Of a stretch of DNA of 52,374 nucleotides, positions 34,871 through 45,844 are shown piece by piece (positions within the stretch are counted from its first letter, which is position 1; every line of letters begins with the position of its first letter). Origin of the DNA: Marinomonas fungiae (GTDB lineage: Bacteria > Pseudomonadota > Gammaproteobacteria > Pseudomonadales > Marinomonadaceae). A model generated the notes under the pieces. The model worked only from the letters and a program-made list of their open reading frames with translations, made no database searches and had not been told where the DNA came from. The position numbers and the translations under genes are program-made. Location: positions 1 to 52,374 of the forward strand of contig NZ_LIQF01000019.1 in NCBI RefSeq assembly GCF_001418205.1, in the 5' to 3' direction.

Positions 34871-35433
34871 TATTCATCCTCTAAAAATACCGTTTGGCTA
34901 AGCCTGTAAGCTGAAATTTTCTCTCCTTTGACAATATGAGAGCGCTTTGTGATTAATACGACAGGAATTCTGCCACTAATAGAGTTATTTTCTGCATCAG
35001 GTTTCAACGTATATACCCTGAACCCCTTCATGGCCCAAAAAATGTTCATATAATGCATATTCAGATGCCAAAACAGAAATACAATGAACGTTATTGCCGC
35101 CACATGACCCGCTAAGTCTCTAATACTATCGATATTGACACTATAGAAAGGAAGTAACATAGCAAAAAGGTAAACAAGTAGATGATCTCTGTGATCCTCA
35201 CAATCGCCAGCGGTCAATTCTCGCCGATCTTTTCTTTTTTTTACTAATCTTACGCGGAACCACAAGAATAAATTTGGCACCGTAATAAAAAAAAGGCAGA
35301 AAGAAAGAAAATATACTTCCGAAATACCTTTTATTCCCCACCCCTTAATTGCCCAAAGAATGAATAGTGGGGACATACTGCTCAAGACCATTAGTAGCCT
35401 AGCTAGCGACAAACCTTCATTATTTCCTGTCAT
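34870..35433 (-). CDS. kwaA: KwaA, Kiwa membrane sensor
   Basis: 187 residues with four hydrophobic helices (about 9-26, 35-56, 84-101, 106-129) and a short soluble C-terminus, the layout and size of KwaA. KwaA sits in the inner membrane and senses phage-induced membrane or polymerase inhibition. Start ATG follows AAGGGTGG. About 100 bp separate it from the end of hsdR, so it may share or have its own promoter. Confidence 0.8.
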   Translation of the reverse strand: MTGNNEGLSLARLLMVLSSMSPLFILWAIKGWGIKGISEVYFLSFCLFFITVPNLFLWFRVRLVKKRKDRRELTAGDCEDHRDHLLVYLFAMLLPFYSVNIDSIRDLAGHVAAITFIVFLFWHLNMHYMNIFWAMKGFRVYTLKPDAENNSISGRIPVVLITKRSHIVKGEKISAYRLSQTVFLEDE

Positions 35434-35537
35434 AAAACCACCCTTAAACCTAAATGAATGCTACTCACCAAAAGAATAGATTCTGTAAAATCTATATCAT
35501 CGAGCAAGCGAGCGGCACTTAAATAGATCGTCATTTT

Positions 35538-38500
35538 TTATATCTGCCCACCCACACCTTTGAATTTTTCAACAAAAGCGGCAATTTTCTGAAAAACCGT
35601 TTGCTTCTGGGTTCGGTACTGTGGGTTCAATGGGCTAAGTTTGGGCAGCGCCTCATTAAGTGCAGTGCCATTTTCAGAGGCGTACTCACGTTTGAGTGAT
35701 GACGCAATATAGCGTTTGGCAGCATCGATATTGAGCTTTTCAGAGGCAATAATGGCATCGGCTTCGCGCTTCTGCTCCGCCTGGGCGAACTTGAAGAAGG
35801 CGTCGATAATGCTGGCTTTGTCATTGATCTCATCTAGGTTTGTCTGGTTAATAAAATCAACCACCAAGCTCTCTTTCGCTCTATTGCCAAGGCTACCACG
35901 GATCATACGACGAACTTCTTCAATCAAGCCTTCTTTGCTCTTGTTCTTCTTATTGTGATCAAAAATCAGTTCAAGAATGTAATCGAGGTTTATTTCTTGG
36001 GATTTAAGCAAATCAATTTCAAAGACCACATCGTCCCAGTCTACCGTTGACTTATCTTTGTCCTGCCCTTCTTTATCGCGTCGCAACCAGTCGCGGGTAT
36101 CGTTGTAGGTAGAGCGATAATCTTGAATAGCACGCTCACTTGGCATATCGATGGTTTGCATTGCCTCGATGTCAGCGTCATCCAGATAGTACTTTGACTT
36201 GAACTCTTCAACAGCTTGTTCATCACTAGTATCTAGGCTTTGTAGTGCTTTTAATCCAGCAAACTCATCGTAGTTTTGTAAAATATTTTCTGCTTTTAGG
36301 TATTCACCAAACAGCTTGGCAAATTCTTTTTTATCTTGTTCTTTTTCAATATTTTCTGGGTTTGAAAAACGCTCTTGCAGCTCCTTTACGATATCAACAA
36401 AACCTCGACGCTCTTGGCCAGTAACAATATCGTTAAAGCCTTCCATGTATTCTTTGTAGCTCTTCTCCAACACCACGTTTTTGGTGTTTTTGTCACCAAA
36501 CAAGGTGATGGCATCAATGGTTGCCTGTTCCAAGTCCCGAAAGGTAACAATATTGCCAAAGGTCTTCGTTGCATCATAAATGCGGTTAGTGCGAGAAAAT
36601 GCCTGCATCAAGCCGTGATAGCGCAAATTCTTGTCAACAAACAAGGTATTGAGCGTAGGCGCATCAAAGCCCGTTAAAAACATACCGACCACTATGAGCA
36701 GATCTATTTCTTGATTCTTCACGCGCTGGGCAAGGTCACGGTAGTAGTTCTGAAAACCATTACTGTCCACGCCATAGTTAGATTTAAACATGGCGTTGTA
36801 ATCGTTAATCGCGGCGCTCAAAAACTCTTTTGCGCTGCTGTTCATGGCACTGACTTCAAAACTCTCATCTAAAATATCACCAATGGCGTCCTGCTCTTCA
36901 TTGGCAGCAAATGAGAAGATAGTCGCTATGCGCAGAGGCTTACTCGTGGGTCCATTTTCGGCCTCGGCCTGCAATGTTTTGAAGGTTTCATAGTACGCTT
37001 TCGCTGCATCAACACTACTTACCGCAAACATGGCGTTAAACCCTTTGGCACCAGAATAGGCTCGATGCGTTTTCTGGTTAAAATGGTTCAGAATATACTG
37101 CGAGATTTCACGAATGCGCATTGGATGTAAGAACGCTTTTTTGTTCTCCGCCGCACTGAGCTTCTTATCATCCTGCTCAGTCTCAATGCTCTTAAATTGA
37201 GGACGAACATCGTTATAGTCCACTTTGAACTTGAGTACTTTTTCATCACGAATGGCATCAGTGATCACATAAGTGTGCAACTGCTGGCCAAACACGCTGC
37301 CCGTGGTTTCAGCACCCAAGGCGTTTTCAGGGAAAATTGGCGTACCGGTAAAGCCAAACTGGTAGTACTTTTTGAATTTCTTCTTCAGGTTTTTCTGCGC
37401 TTCACCGAACTGGCTTCGATGACACTCATCAAAAATAAAGACAACCTGCTTGTTGTAGATAGCTAAATCGCTTTCACTTTTGATTAAGTTATTGAGCTTT
37501 TGGATTGTGGTGACGACAATCTTGTTATCGTCTTTATCCAGGTTACTCTTAAGCCCTGCGGTACTGTCTGAACCGTTCACACTATCAGGTGAGAAGCGCT
37601 GATACTCTTTCATCGTCTGATAGTCGAGGTCTTTTCTGTCCACCACAAAAAAGACTTTATCTATACAGTCTAAATCGGTGGCCAAACGTGCCGCTTTAAA
37701 GCTGGTGAGTGTTTTTCCTGAACCGGTAGTGTGCCAAATGTATCCACCGCTCTCGGTGTTGCTCCAGTTCTTAGCGTTAAACGCGCTCTTTATCTTCCAT
37801 AAAATGCGCTCAGTAGCCGCAATTTGGTAAGGGCGCATCACGAGCAAGGTATTGCTTACGTCAAACACAGAGTAACGCAAGATCACTTCAAGCAGCGTCT
37901 CTTTCTGGAAAAAAGTGGCAGTAAAGTCTTTTAAATCCTTAATCAGCGTATTGTCTGACTTCGCCCAGTTCATCGTGAAGTCGAAGCTATTTTTGTCTCG
38001 CTTAGTGGTATTGGCAAAATAGCGCGTGTCGGTGCCATTAGAGATCACAAACAGCTGCAAGAACTTGTACAACGAGTTCTCTGCATTAAAGCTTTCTTTG
38101 CTGTAGCGATGTATTTGGTTAAACGCCTCACGGATTGCCACACCACGCTTTTTAAGTTCGATTTGCACCAAAGGCAAACCATTGACCAAAATCGTCACAT
38201 CGTAACGGTTGGCATGGCTTCCCGTTTGCTCAAACTGCTTAATGACCTGCACTTTGTTGCGAGCAATGGTTTTCTTGTCGAACAGGTAGATATTTTCTAT
38301 ATGGCCATCATCAAAGACAAAATCGAAGATATAGTCACTGTGCACCTTGCGAGTTTTATCAAGAATATTATCGCTTGGGGTGTTTAAGTATTGCTCGCAA
38401 AAGCGAGCCCACTCGGCATCGGTAAACTCGACTTTATTAAGGGCTTGTAGCTGCTTGCGCACATTCGCCAGCATGGCATCGGGTGTGGTTAGCGCAGGTA

Positions 38501-38654
38501 AATACTCATAACCCTGATTTGCTAAGTCTTGGATCAGCTCACGCTCTAAATCACCTTCGCTCTGGTAGCCCTCAGCAATTTGGTCTTGGCGTGTGTATTT
38601 ATCTAAAACAATGTAATTTTTAGACTCTGCGATGGGCTTGGTGTAATCAACCAT
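35538..38654 (-). CDS. hsdR: Type I restriction enzyme R subunit (HsdR)
   Basis: 1038 residues. N-terminal PD-(D/E)xK nuclease ([11 protein letters not shown]), SF2 motor with Walker A TTGSGKT, DEAD-type [10 protein letters not shown], and [25 protein letters not shown] plus QAFSRTNR helicase motifs. Cuts unmodified DNA after translocation, together with HsdM and HsdS. It overlaps the end of prrC by 8 bp and corresponds to prrD of the EcoprrI locus. Confidence 0.94.
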   Translation of the reverse strand: MVDYTKPIAESKNYIVLDKYTRQDQIAEGYQSEGDLERELIQDLANQGYEYLPALTTPDAMLANVRKQLQALNKVEFTDAEWARFCEQYLNTPSDNILDKTRKVHSDYIFDFVFDDGHIENIYLFDKKTIARNKVQVIKQFEQTGSHANRYDVTILVNGLPLVQIELKKRGVAIREAFNQIHRYSKESFNAENSLYKFLQLFVISNGTDTRYFANTTKRDKNSFDFTMNWAKSDNTLIKDLKDFTATFFQKETLLEVILRYSVFDVSNTLLVMRPYQIAATERILWKIKSAFNAKNWSNTESGGYIWHTTGSGKTLTSFKAARLATDLDCIDKVFFVVDRKDLDYQTMKEYQRFSPDSVNGSDSTAGLKSNLDKDDNKIVVTTIQKLNNLIKSESDLAIYNKQVVFIFDECHRSQFGEAQKNLKKKFKKYYQFGFTGTPIFPENALGAETTGSVFGQQLHTYVITDAIRDEKVLKFKVDYNDVRPQFKSIETEQDDKKLSAAENKKAFLHPMRIREISQYILNHFNQKTHRAYSGAKGFNAMFAVSSVDAAKAYYETFKTLQAEAENGPTSKPLRIATIFSFAANEEQDAIGDILDESFEVSAMNSSAKEFLSAAINDYNAMFKSNYGVDSNGFQNYYRDLAQRVKNQEIDLLIVVGMFLTGFDAPTLNTLFVDKNLRYHGLMQAFSRTNRIYDATKTFGNIVTFRDLEQATIDAITLFGDKNTKNVVLEKSYKEYMEGFNDIVTGQERRGFVDIVKELQERFSNPENIEKEQDKKEFAKLFGEYLKAENILQNYDEFAGLKALQSLDTSDEQAVEEFKSKYYLDDADIEAMQTIDMPSERAIQDYRSTYNDTRDWLRRDKEGQDKDKSTVDWDDVVFEIDLLKSQEINLDYILELIFDHNKKNKSKEGLIEEVRRMIRGSLGNRAKESLVVDFINQTNLDEINDKASIIDAFFKFAQAEQKREADAIIASEKLNIDAAKRYIASSLKREYASENGTALNEALPKLSPLNPQYRTQKQTVFQKIAAFVEKFKGVGGQI

Positions 38655-39822
38655 TCTGTTCTTCCTGCTGCCAAAAGCCGTAATTGCTGACTAAGTGATT
38701 CAATAGAAAACCCACTGTTTTCTTTTCAGGGTCACTAGGTTCGGCGACGGCTTCATTCGATAATGTCGAATGACTAGTAAATTGAATAATGCGGTTTAAA
38801 TACGCCTGCTTATCACCTGGCAAGAGTTCCGACCATTTGGGATAGCCCAAAAAGCTCGCCGTCTTTTCGTAGAGGTTGCGCAACAGCGTAAAATGGTACT
38901 TTTGCACGGTGTTTTCAGCGATGGCTTTTTCCAGAGTCTGCTTCAAATACAGGTGGTAAGAAAAGCTCTTATTGGAATCGCCGTGTTTATCTAACAGTGC
39001 AAAGGTGCCATCTTCAAACCGCTCCAACAGATAACAGGCTTTGCTGTTTAGCTCGTTGTAGAGCACGTTATAAAAAAGCGGACTATGGGTGGTGATAATG
39101 AACTTCAAATTAGACTTGCTAGACTTGATCAGCCCAGCCAAGTTTACGGCTAATTCGATCAGGTGATTTTCATCCAATGAACTCACCGGGTCATCAATAA
39201 ACACATACTCCAGCTGTTCAAATTGCCGGGACTCACGATTCTCTGGTTCTGCAACGTTGAGGATGGTAATCACCTGATCCAACAGCGTGTAGAAAACACT
39301 CCAGATAAAGTTACTTTCTTCACCCTTGGATATTTTCAGAGGCTCTGTGCCTTTATCGTCACCTCGCTCCAGGGTAAAGGTGACTTCGGCATAGTCTTCA
39401 CTGAAATGGGGGGTTAACTTGTCATTGGCGAAGTGTTGAAAGTACTTAACGATATTCGCATCTTGCCCAAGGTCTTTCAGCAAAGTGAGCAGCCAGTCGG
39501 TATAGGTATTCGGCTGAATTTTAAGCCTAGGGGCAGCATCCTCTTCTAAATCGTTATCCCAGTAAAAGAGATCTTCAGTGAAGGCGTTGTAATAGAGGAT
39601 TTTCTCCCGTGGCGAAATAGTTTCTTCACCTTCGCCATTTCCTTTAGGTGCAACCAACTGTTTGAACTCACGAGACAAACGAGTTTTTCCTGTTCCGTTG
39701 AATGCATAAATCAGCTGTACTTTAGGCACCTGCGTGACGACTTCGACCTCGGTAGTCTTCTTATTTTTCACTGTTCTCGGCGCATTTAGTTGCTCCGCGA
39801 TCTGTTTGAGTGTCTTGTTCAT
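38647..39822 (-). CDS. prrC: PrrC anticodon nuclease
   Basis: 391 residues, close to the 396 of E. coli PrrC and similar from end to end. N-terminal NTPase: Walker A FNGTGKT (41-47), ABC signature ISKGEES (164-170), Walker [14 protein letters not shown] (206-218), switch His 246. The C-terminal nuclease triad aligns to R315, E319 (in [18 protein letters not shown]) and H351 (in SHSTLSNE). PrrC cleaves the tRNA-Lys anticodon when a phage product (Stp of T4) disables the partner restriction enzyme. It sits between hsdS and hsdR, as in EcoprrI. All catalytic and ABC motifs look intact. Confidence 0.93.
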   Translation of the reverse strand: MNKTLKQIAEQLNAPRTVKNKKTTEVEVVTQVPKVQLIYAFNGTGKTRLSREFKQLVAPKGNGEGEETISPREKILYYNAFTEDLFYWDNDLEEDAAPRLKIQPNTYTDWLLTLLKDLGQDANIVKYFQHFANDKLTPHFSEDYAEVTFTLERGDDKGTEPLKISKGEESNFIWSVFYTLLDQVITILNVAEPENRESRQFEQLEYVFIDDPVSSLDENHLIELAVNLAGLIKSSKSNLKFIITTHSPLFYNVLYNELNSKACYLLERFEDGTFALLDKHGDSNKSFSYHLYLKQTLEKAIAENTVQKYHFTLLRNLYEKTASFLGYPKWSELLPGDKQAYLNRIIQFTSHSTLSNEAVAEPSDPEKKTVGFLLNHLVSNYGFWQQEEQNG

Positions 39823-39823
39823 A

Positions 39824-41068
39824 TCAGGCCGACACTTCTGCGTTCTGTTTAGGAAAGCTCAACAACAGGTCACGATAATACTCGTATTGCTTTTGGCGGA
39901 GTTCTATTTCGCGTGGGAGACCTTCCGAAAGCGATTTTGTGAGTTTGTCAAATTTATCTAAGATACTAACTATATGCTCCTGCTTTTGGAGTGGAAGAAT
40001 TGGCACTTTAACTTCAAGAATCTGCCCCTTGCGTAAATTTGTTTGATCAACGCCATTATCATGTTTTAACAATTGCGGTGTTCTATCTAAATAATAGTGT
40101 AAAAATTTAGGCAAAATTTCAGACTTATCTTTAACGGTAATTCCACCTATACGCTGATTTAACGTGTACCTTTCGTCCTCATCTACAATAAATGTTTTTG
40201 AGAGAGCTTTACCATTGGGTAGATCACTCATTACTAGTAGAATATCGTCTTTAAAAAGAGGGCATATTTGACTATCTGAGTACTTAGCAACTAACCCATC
40301 TGTGGAGATAAATTTTGAATTTACAACAATAAACTTACCATCTTCTGATATATCTTTCTCATGCCCTTTTCCATTCGCAAAGTGCGCGACCTCCTCCAAC
40401 GTCTTCCACTCAACTTCACCTTCTTCAAAACTCAACAACTGGTCTCGGTAGTAATTGTATTGTTTTTTCCGCATGTTAAGCTCGGCGGTCAGCTCGGCGG
40501 TCAGCTCGGCGGTCATGGCGGTAAATGCGTCCAGAACACGCACTATTTCAGCTTGTATTGCCAGCGATTTTTCTGGGTTATCTGGGCATGGGATAGGGAT
40601 ACTAAAGTCTTTGACCTTCGCATCAGAAATAGCTGGATATGCCGAACCACTCTGATTCTCTTCAAGGTACTTTTTAAAATCACTTGAGGAAATCAAATGC
40701 AAAATCCACTTAGGTAGAGTCACATCCCTTTTCACTCGCAATACACAATATCCTGTGCTCGCAACTGCTCCATCATATTCCTCATCAATTAAGCAATAGC
40801 GCATTTGTGTCGGACGAGTTGTTGCAAATAATACATCGTCTTTTTTTACAAGCTTTTGAGCGCGGCTGGGCGCATTGCTAGCTTTTACCTCAGTTGTTTC
40901 TATTATTTTTTTTGTATCAACGCTGACTGAAGTTAGATCAATATACTGATGGCTTTCAGAAGTTTCACGCCACTTTATATTCGTTGTTCGCTCAGTAACT
41001 TCGCTGATCGGAAACCAAACCACTTCAACACCATCGAGTAGTTTCTCTACATAGCTAAAATCGTTCAT
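39824..41068 (-). CDS. hsdS: Type IC specificity subunit (HsdS) with three TAEL repeats
   Basis: 414 residues: two target recognition domains separated and followed by conserved repeats ([15 protein letters not shown] at about 200 and [15 protein letters not shown] near the end). The central spacer has TAEL three times (residues 186-197). In EcoR124-type enzymes the number of TAEL units sets the length of the unspecified spacer in the recognition site (two units in EcoR124I, three in EcoR124II). It overlaps hsdM by 4 bp. It determines what the R-M system cuts and protects. Confidence 0.93.
   Translation of the reverse strand: MNDFSYVEKLLDGVEVVWFPISEVTERTTNIKWRETSESHQYIDLTSVSVDTKKIIETTEVKASNAPSRAQKLVKKDDVLFATTRPTQMRYCLIDEEYDGAVASTGYCVLRVKRDVTLPKWILHLISSSDFKKYLEENQSGSAYPAISDAKVKDFSIPIPCPDNPEKSLAIQAEIVRVLDAFTAMTAELTAELTAELNMRKKQYNYYRDQLLSFEEGEVEWKTLEEVAHFANGKGHEKDISEDGKFIVVNSKFISTDGLVAKYSDSQICPLFKDDILLVMSDLPNGKALSKTFIVDEDERYTLNQRIGGITVKDKSEILPKFLHYYLDRTPQLLKHDNGVDQTNLRKGQILEVKVPILPLQKQEHIVSILDKFDKLTKSLSEGLPREIELRQKQYEYYRDLLLSFPKQNAEVSA
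40481..40516 (-). repeat. Three 12-bp tandem repeats in hsdS (TAEL)
   Basis: CTCGGCGGTCAG at 40481-40492 and 40493-40504, then CTCGGCGGTCAT at 40505-40516. On the coding strand each encodes TAEL in frame. Copy-number change by slippage or unequal crossing-over keeps the frame and would alter enzyme specificity. Confidence 0.95.
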
Positions 41069-42624
41069 GCCTCAACCTCCTCACCGTCAATTTCCGCAAC
41101 TATGGCATCAATATCACTGCGAAGTCGCTCTATTTTCGCAACGGTAATTTTAAGCTCAGCATTGAGCTTATTTATGTCTACTAACTCACGAGTATCTTCG
41201 GACTCTACATAACTGCTTACCGAAAGGTTGTAGCCATTGCCTGCTATGATTTCCAATTCAACCGATTTAGCAAAATGATCCACGTTCTCTTTGCTGGCAA
41301 ACACTTTCATGATGTCTTCAATGTGCTGATCAGAAAGTACGTTGTTATTGGTTTCTTTTTTAAACAAACCGCTGGCATCAATAAACTGCGTGGTGGTGTC
41401 AGTTTTGTGCTTAGACAGCACTAAAATATTCACGGAAATGGTGGTACCAAAAAACAGGTTTGGAGCCAGTGAAATCACGGTTTCGACATAGTTGTTATCA
41501 ACCAAGTACTGGCGAATTTTTTGCTCAGCACCACCACGGTAAAAAATACCAGGGAAGCAAACAATGGCTGCACGACCTTTGCTTGATAGGTAACTTAGCG
41601 CATGCAGCACAAAGGCAAAGTCCGCTTTTGATTTGGGCGCAAGTACGCCTGCGGGCGCAAAACGGTCATCGTTGATTAGGGTTGGGTCGTCGCTACCAAT
41701 CCATTTCACTGAATAAGGCGGGTTAGAGACAATGGCATCAAACGGTTTGTCGTCCAAAAAGTGCGGTTCGGTTAAGGTATCACCCAACTGAATATTAAAC
41801 TTGTCGTAGTTAATGTTGTGCAAAAACATATTCATACGCGCCAAGTTATAGGTGGTGTGATTAAGCTCTTGGCCAAAAAAACCATCCTCAATGATATGCG
41901 CATCAAAGTGCTTTTTAGCTTGTAACAGCAACGAGCCCGAACCCGCCGCAGGGTCATAGATTTTATTCACACTGGTTTGGCCGTGCATGGCCAGCTGCGC
42001 GATCAATTTTGAAACGTGCTGGGGGGTGAAAAATTCGCCACCGGATTTACCCGCATTGGCGGCATAGTTTGAAATCAGGAACTCGTAGGCATCACCAAAT
42101 AAATCAATTTGGTTGTCTTCAAAATTACCGAAGGTTAAACCTGCCACGCCTTTTAACACGGCTGCCAGGCGTTTGTTTTTTGCCTCTACCGTATTACCCA
42201 GACGATTACTGGTGGTATCAAAATCCGCAAACAAGCCTTTGATGTCTTTTTCTGAATCATAGCCATTGGCTGAGTTTTCGATTGCAGCAAAAATTGCTGC
42301 CAAATCCGTATTTAAATTTTCGTTTTTGTGTGCATTAGCCGCTACATTGCTAAACAACTGGCTAGGGTAAAGAAAATAGCCTTTGGTTTTAATGGCATCT
42401 TCTTTAGCAAACTTGATGTTTTCATCATCGTCAGACATGGCAGCATAATTAACGCTCTCATCTCCGCCTGTGATGTAGTTGACAAAGTTTTCACTGATAA
42501 AACGGTAGAACAGCGTACCCAGTACATATTGTTTAAAATCCCAACCATCCACTGAGCCTCTTACATCGTTGGCAATCGCCCATATTTGGCGTTGGAGTTC
42601 GGCACGTTGTTGTAAACTTGTCAT
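41065..42624 (-). CDS. hsdM: Type I modification methyltransferase (HsdM)
   Basis: 519 residues with N-terminal HsdM helical domain, SAM-binding motif [12 protein letters not shown] and the catalytic NPPY motif ([11 protein letters not shown]). Methylates adenine in the sequence set by HsdS. First gene of the hsdMS-prrC-hsdR unit, preceded by the WYL regulator 59 bp upstream. Confidence 0.95.
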   Translation of the reverse strand: MTSLQQRAELQRQIWAIANDVRGSVDGWDFKQYVLGTLFYRFISENFVNYITGGDESVNYAAMSDDDENIKFAKEDAIKTKGYFLYPSQLFSNVAANAHKNENLNTDLAAIFAAIENSANGYDSEKDIKGLFADFDTTSNRLGNTVEAKNKRLAAVLKGVAGLTFGNFEDNQIDLFGDAYEFLISNYAANAGKSGGEFFTPQHVSKLIAQLAMHGQTSVNKIYDPAAGSGSLLLQAKKHFDAHIIEDGFFGQELNHTTYNLARMNMFLHNINYDKFNIQLGDTLTEPHFLDDKPFDAIVSNPPYSVKWIGSDDPTLINDDRFAPAGVLAPKSKADFAFVLHALSYLSSKGRAAIVCFPGIFYRGGAEQKIRQYLVDNNYVETVISLAPNLFFGTTISVNILVLSKHKTDTTTQFIDASGLFKKETNNNVLSDQHIEDIMKVFASKENVDHFAKSVELEIIAGNGYNLSVSSYVESEDTRELVDINKLNAELKITVAKIERLRSDIDAIVAEIDGEEVEA

Positions 42625-42683
42625 TTGTTAATTCCTGCTTTTAATTCGTTTATTGGTTACGCAATGTTCACTGTCGTCGAACA

Positions 42684-43622
42684 TCATTCGTTAAACCCTG
42701 GAGCTAAATTCAAATTTCCGACCCCGTAGAGTGTCGGAGTATTCTTTAACCAAAGTTGGTATTCAGTGCCTTGAAGGCTGTGTGCTTTGGAACAATCCAC
42801 ATGCCATTGGCGAAGCAAATACCCAGCGGTTGCAGCCCTAATCTCAACCTTTAGAACGCCACCCGTCATACCATAGTCCAGCTCTATCGCTTCGCTGTGC
42901 TCAATACGTGGGTGTGGCACTAACTCTAGCTCTACAAAGCGATTCCATTGCCGGTCTTGGGATTCGAGCTCACTTTCTTTAACAATAGAGGGCGACAAAG
43001 TGGAATCTTCAAGCACAACCGCTGCTTTAATGCGGGTCAATACAAAGTCACGGAACTCATTATGCTTGCGGTCAAAACCACGAACATGCCAACGCAGGCC
43101 ATTGTCCACCAGCGTATGCGGCACAATTTCACGCGTGGTTTCACCGCTCGATAACGATACATAGGTGATACGCAAGGCTTTGCCTTTGTGTATGGCCTCG
43201 GTGACTTTCGCCACTATCGATAAACTCGGCTTGTTGAGGTGATAAGGCGCTTCACAAGCAAGGGGTGGTTTTACCTTTCCAGTGAAGCCATCACCGTACC
43301 CTTGGCTAATCGTCGCCAGTGTTCTCACAACGTCATAGTCGAACAAGGGTTCAAAAGCTTCACCACGCTTATGCAACTTGAGCTTTTGGTCATACTCAAT
43401 GTTGCCTGGTGCAAGCTCTCGGTACATTGTGAAGTCTTTCGTTGCTTGTGCAGCGGCAATGCTGAAGCGATCGACTAAATCTGCCCGTACCGCCTCTCCC
43501 TTAAACAATAAGGTGAAATCGATATGGGCAATGCGATCCCTAGTTGCTTGTGGCAACTGCTCTATCTGCGAAAGCCTATCTGACTTCGCCACTACCGTTT
43601 GTTTCAGACCATCATTTGTCAT
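42684..43622 (-). CDS. WYL-domain regulator (BrxR/CapW-type)
   Basis: 312 residues: N-terminal winged helix (about 15-80), WYL domain with the conserved basic and aromatic residues (ALRITYVSLSSGETTREIVPHTLVDNGLRWHVRGFDR), and a WCX-like C-terminus. Proteins of this kind repress defence loci (BREX, CBASS, others) and may respond to nucleic-acid ligands. Co-oriented with hsdM and probably its autorepressor. No operator is defined here. Confidence 0.82.
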   Translation of the reverse strand: MTNDGLKQTVVAKSDRLSQIEQLPQATRDRIAHIDFTLLFKGEAVRADLVDRFSIAAAQATKDFTMYRELAPGNIEYDQKLKLHKRGEAFEPLFDYDVVRTLATISQGYGDGFTGKVKPPLACEAPYHLNKPSLSIVAKVTEAIHKGKALRITYVSLSSGETTREIVPHTLVDNGLRWHVRGFDRKHNEFRDFVLTRIKAAVVLEDSTLSPSIVKESELESQDRQWNRFVELELVPHPRIEHSEAIELDYGMTGGVLKVEIRAATAGYLLRQWHVDCSKAHSLQGTEYQLWLKNTPTLYGVGNLNLAPGFNE

Positions 43623-43939
43623 GCGTCTTGTTTATCCAAATCAACCAGTTTCTTAAAACTCTGTTTATAAAATACGGACCGACATCGCGTAATCACATTG
43701 AAAAGCGTCACTCAATGCTGCTCTTCATCCGCAATGACTAATCAATCTCTACCGGTTGAAGCTGGACAGATGGCCATAAAACACTGAATAGGCCTCAACC
43801 TAATTAATTTTATTAGGTATCATCCTATCACAAATTATTTTGTAGGGAAGACTAAGAGGCAACTTTTTGATCTTGATTGCAATTGCCGCTCAGTTATGGG
43901 CGTGAAGGCCTTGTTTCGTGTCATTGCTGATAGCCGCTA
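43623..43939. other. Intergenic region upstream of the WYL regulator
   Basis: About 317 bp, A/T-rich, between the WYL gene and the small gene at 43940-44239. It is the likely promoter region of the restriction locus. I see no gene, no clear inverted repeat and no typical promoter pair in it. Confidence 0.4.
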
Positions 43940-44239
43940 TCAATGCGCTACCCGAGCCAGTGGCACCACGATGTTACTGCTTTGAGACTTCCCTTTTTCC
44001 GAGTCTGTGGACATCAGGGCTCGTTGCTCACTCTCCCGAATGCGCCTGGCAACTTCTGCCTGGGCTGGTAGCAATGGCAGCATCCCTTCAGCAATCGCGT
44101 CTGGTGCAGACTCTTGGCCACAGGACATCAAGTGCTTCCATGGATCTTTAAGAAAGCGCTCGAACGTGATGCCAAATTCAATGATGCGGGCAGAGACGAA
44201 GATTTCGCCCCAGTATTCAATGTAGGTGTCTTGGTACAT
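43940..44239 (-). CDS. Small conserved ICE protein
   Basis: 99 residues, starting MYQDTYIEYWGEIFVSARIIEFGITFERFL, with a helical middle (AQAEVARRIRESEQRAL) and a short tail. I do not recognise a domain. It sits in the backbone between the defence hotspot and the DnaQ-like gene, where SXT/R391 ICEs carry small conserved genes of unknown function. Confidence 0.55.
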   Translation of the reverse strand: MYQDTYIEYWGEIFVSARIIEFGITFERFLKDPWKHLMSCGQESAPDAIAEGMLPLLPAQAEVARRIRESEQRALMSTDSEKGKSQSSNIVVPLARVAH

Positions 44240-44312
44240 GGAAAGATTCCTCTTGTTGGTTAAACCATGAGTTCACTTTCCATTTTCCAGAGATTTTCAA
44301 ATATGCAAGGGG

Positions 44313-45221
44313 CTATGACAAAGCTTTAAATCGATTGCGGGCATCTTTGTAGTCATAGTGGGCATGTTCTGAGCCACGATGATACAAATCATCCAGGTAA
44401 ATTTGTTCCTGCGGCAACTCGTCTTCGCTGATTTCGCGCCACCAATGTTTGTTAGCACCTTTAACACCGTCATGCCAGCGGTAACCGCGCTCTTTTAAAT
44501 AGTCCTTTACGTCAAACGGCGCACCAAACGCACGAACTAACACTGTTCGCCTGCCTGCTTCAGACAACAAGTTTGCAACGGAGTCGGGCAACAAATGAAA
44601 CAACCAGGCCATCGCCAAACAATCGGTTGCAGCTCGGTGTCCTTCATAAAACCAGCCTAAGCGAAGCAGCAGGTACTCAAGCTTTCGACTTTCAAAGCCC
44701 AGTGCTTTCCAATCTATGCCGCTAGCTGAACAGGCCCAAGATAGATGGCCTAATGCGGCAAACCGCTTTTCAAAGAAAGGACGATCAAACTGTGCATTGT
44801 GTGCAACCACCAGCGGATCATCGGATAACCAACTCGCTACCAGTGAATCATCAATGTGCTGGCCTTGCACCATCTTATCGGTGATGCCGGTTAACTCGGT
44901 AATCAGCTCGGGGATTGGCTTGCCGGGATCTTCATACAAGCTGATCACATCAACAATCGACACAATCCGCTGAGCCGAGGGGCTGTAAAGCACCTTAACC
45001 ATACCAAGCTCAATAATGGACTCGTCATCGGCAGACAGTCCGGTTGTCTCTGTATCGAGCAGCACCATTGGCTGTTCGTCACCGACGATAGGAGAAAGTG
45101 CAAGTGGCCAGGACTGCGGCTCACGCGTTAAAGGAATGCGTTCCAGCAATCTAAAATCTTCTGGTCTTTCTGGGATATCCGCGAGGCGCTCTAGCGGAAA
45201 TGGCGCAGGGGCTCTTGTCAT
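44313..45221 (-). CDS. DnaQ-like DEDDh 3'-5' exonuclease
   Basis: 302 residues from the ATG at 45221 (AGAGGAA upstream); a GTG start 15 codons earlier has no ribosome binding site. DEDDh motifs are clear: LLDTETTGL (Exo I), HNAQFDRPF (Exo II) and HRAATDCLAMAW (Exo III). The C-terminal 90 residues (KERGYRWHDG) form an extension of unknown role. Resembles Pol III epsilon but lies in an ICE; it may degrade DNA ends or proofread. It is divergent from rumAB. Confidence 0.82.
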   Translation of the reverse strand: MTRAPAPFPLERLADIPERPEDFRLLERIPLTREPQSWPLALSPIVGDEQPMVLLDTETTGLSADDESIIELGMVKVLYSPSAQRIVSIVDVISLYEDPGKPIPELITELTGITDKMVQGQHIDDSLVASWLSDDPLVVAHNAQFDRPFFEKRFAALGHLSWACSASGIDWKALGFESRKLEYLLLRLGWFYEGHRAATDCLAMAWLFHLLPDSVANLLSEAGRRTVLVRAFGAPFDVKDYLKERGYRWHDGVKGANKHWWREISEDELPQEQIYLDDLYHRGSEHAHYDYKDARNRFKALS

Positions 45222-45801
45222 TGATGGTTCCTCTTCACTTCTATTGTTCGCTTTAGGTGATTTCACTGTGCCACAGGTTGTACAAAATGCACCTTGGATA
45301 CCTCAGCGTTTTTTTAATCTTTCTACTGGGTGAACCCATGTATGAAGGCTTTAGCTAAGCCTTTCAGAAAGCCTTAGTTAAACCGTTTAGGCAACCCTTC
45401 CCGATACCCTTTACGTAGTGCTTAGCCAACCCCTTTTCAAACGGTCGAAAAAGGCTTTAACTGAGCTCAACTGAGCATTTTAATGATGCTCCTGACTTCG
45501 CTTTAAGCCAGTAAATTCAATACGAAGCAGAATTTTACTAACTGTTTTTAAACCCTTTGCAAAGGGTTCACCAAGCGTTATCTGACGGTTACTTGACCCA
45601 TGCGTTAACCAGTAGCAGTAACAGGATCAGAAACAAGAGCAGTAGGCAGAAGCAGTATTGTCCAAGCCTTGCAGGCTTTGACGGAAATGCATTTGTTACC
45701 TGCCTTTATTTTCTAAACACGACAAAGAAGCGGACGCCGCCCTACTCACACTTCACCTCTTTATCAACAATTTAACTTGTAGAAGTGACAATATTACCCA
45801 A
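45222..45801. other. Long divergent intergenic region with inverted repeats
   Basis: About 580 bp with no credible gene. Contains AAGGCTT (45345-45351) with AAGCCTT (45357-45363), and a perfect 18-bp palindrome AACCCTTTGCAAAGGGTT at 45551-45568. It must hold the promoter of the DnaQ-like gene and part of that of rumAB. The palindrome could be a regulator site. Confidence 0.5.
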
Positions 45802-45821
45802 TACTGTTTAAATATACAGTA
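45802..45821 (+). promoter_or_regulatory. LexA (SOS) box of rumAB
   Basis: TACTGTTTAAATATACAGTA matches CTGT-N8-ACAG exactly, 24 bp upstream of the rumA start. This is the expected LexA operator for a umuDC-type operon, so rumAB should be induced by DNA damage. Confidence 0.93.
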
Positions 45822-45844
45822 TATGGATTTTTAACAGGTTTCTC

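Noticed and set aside
38647..39822. PrrC-like protein as a truncated RloC or generic ABC ATPase
   Set aside because: Length, triad spacing (R315, E319, H351) and position inside hsd match PrrC; the long RloC coiled coil is absent.
44313..45266. GTG start for the DnaQ-like gene
   Set aside because: No ribosome binding site before it, while the ATG at 45221 follows AGAGGAA.
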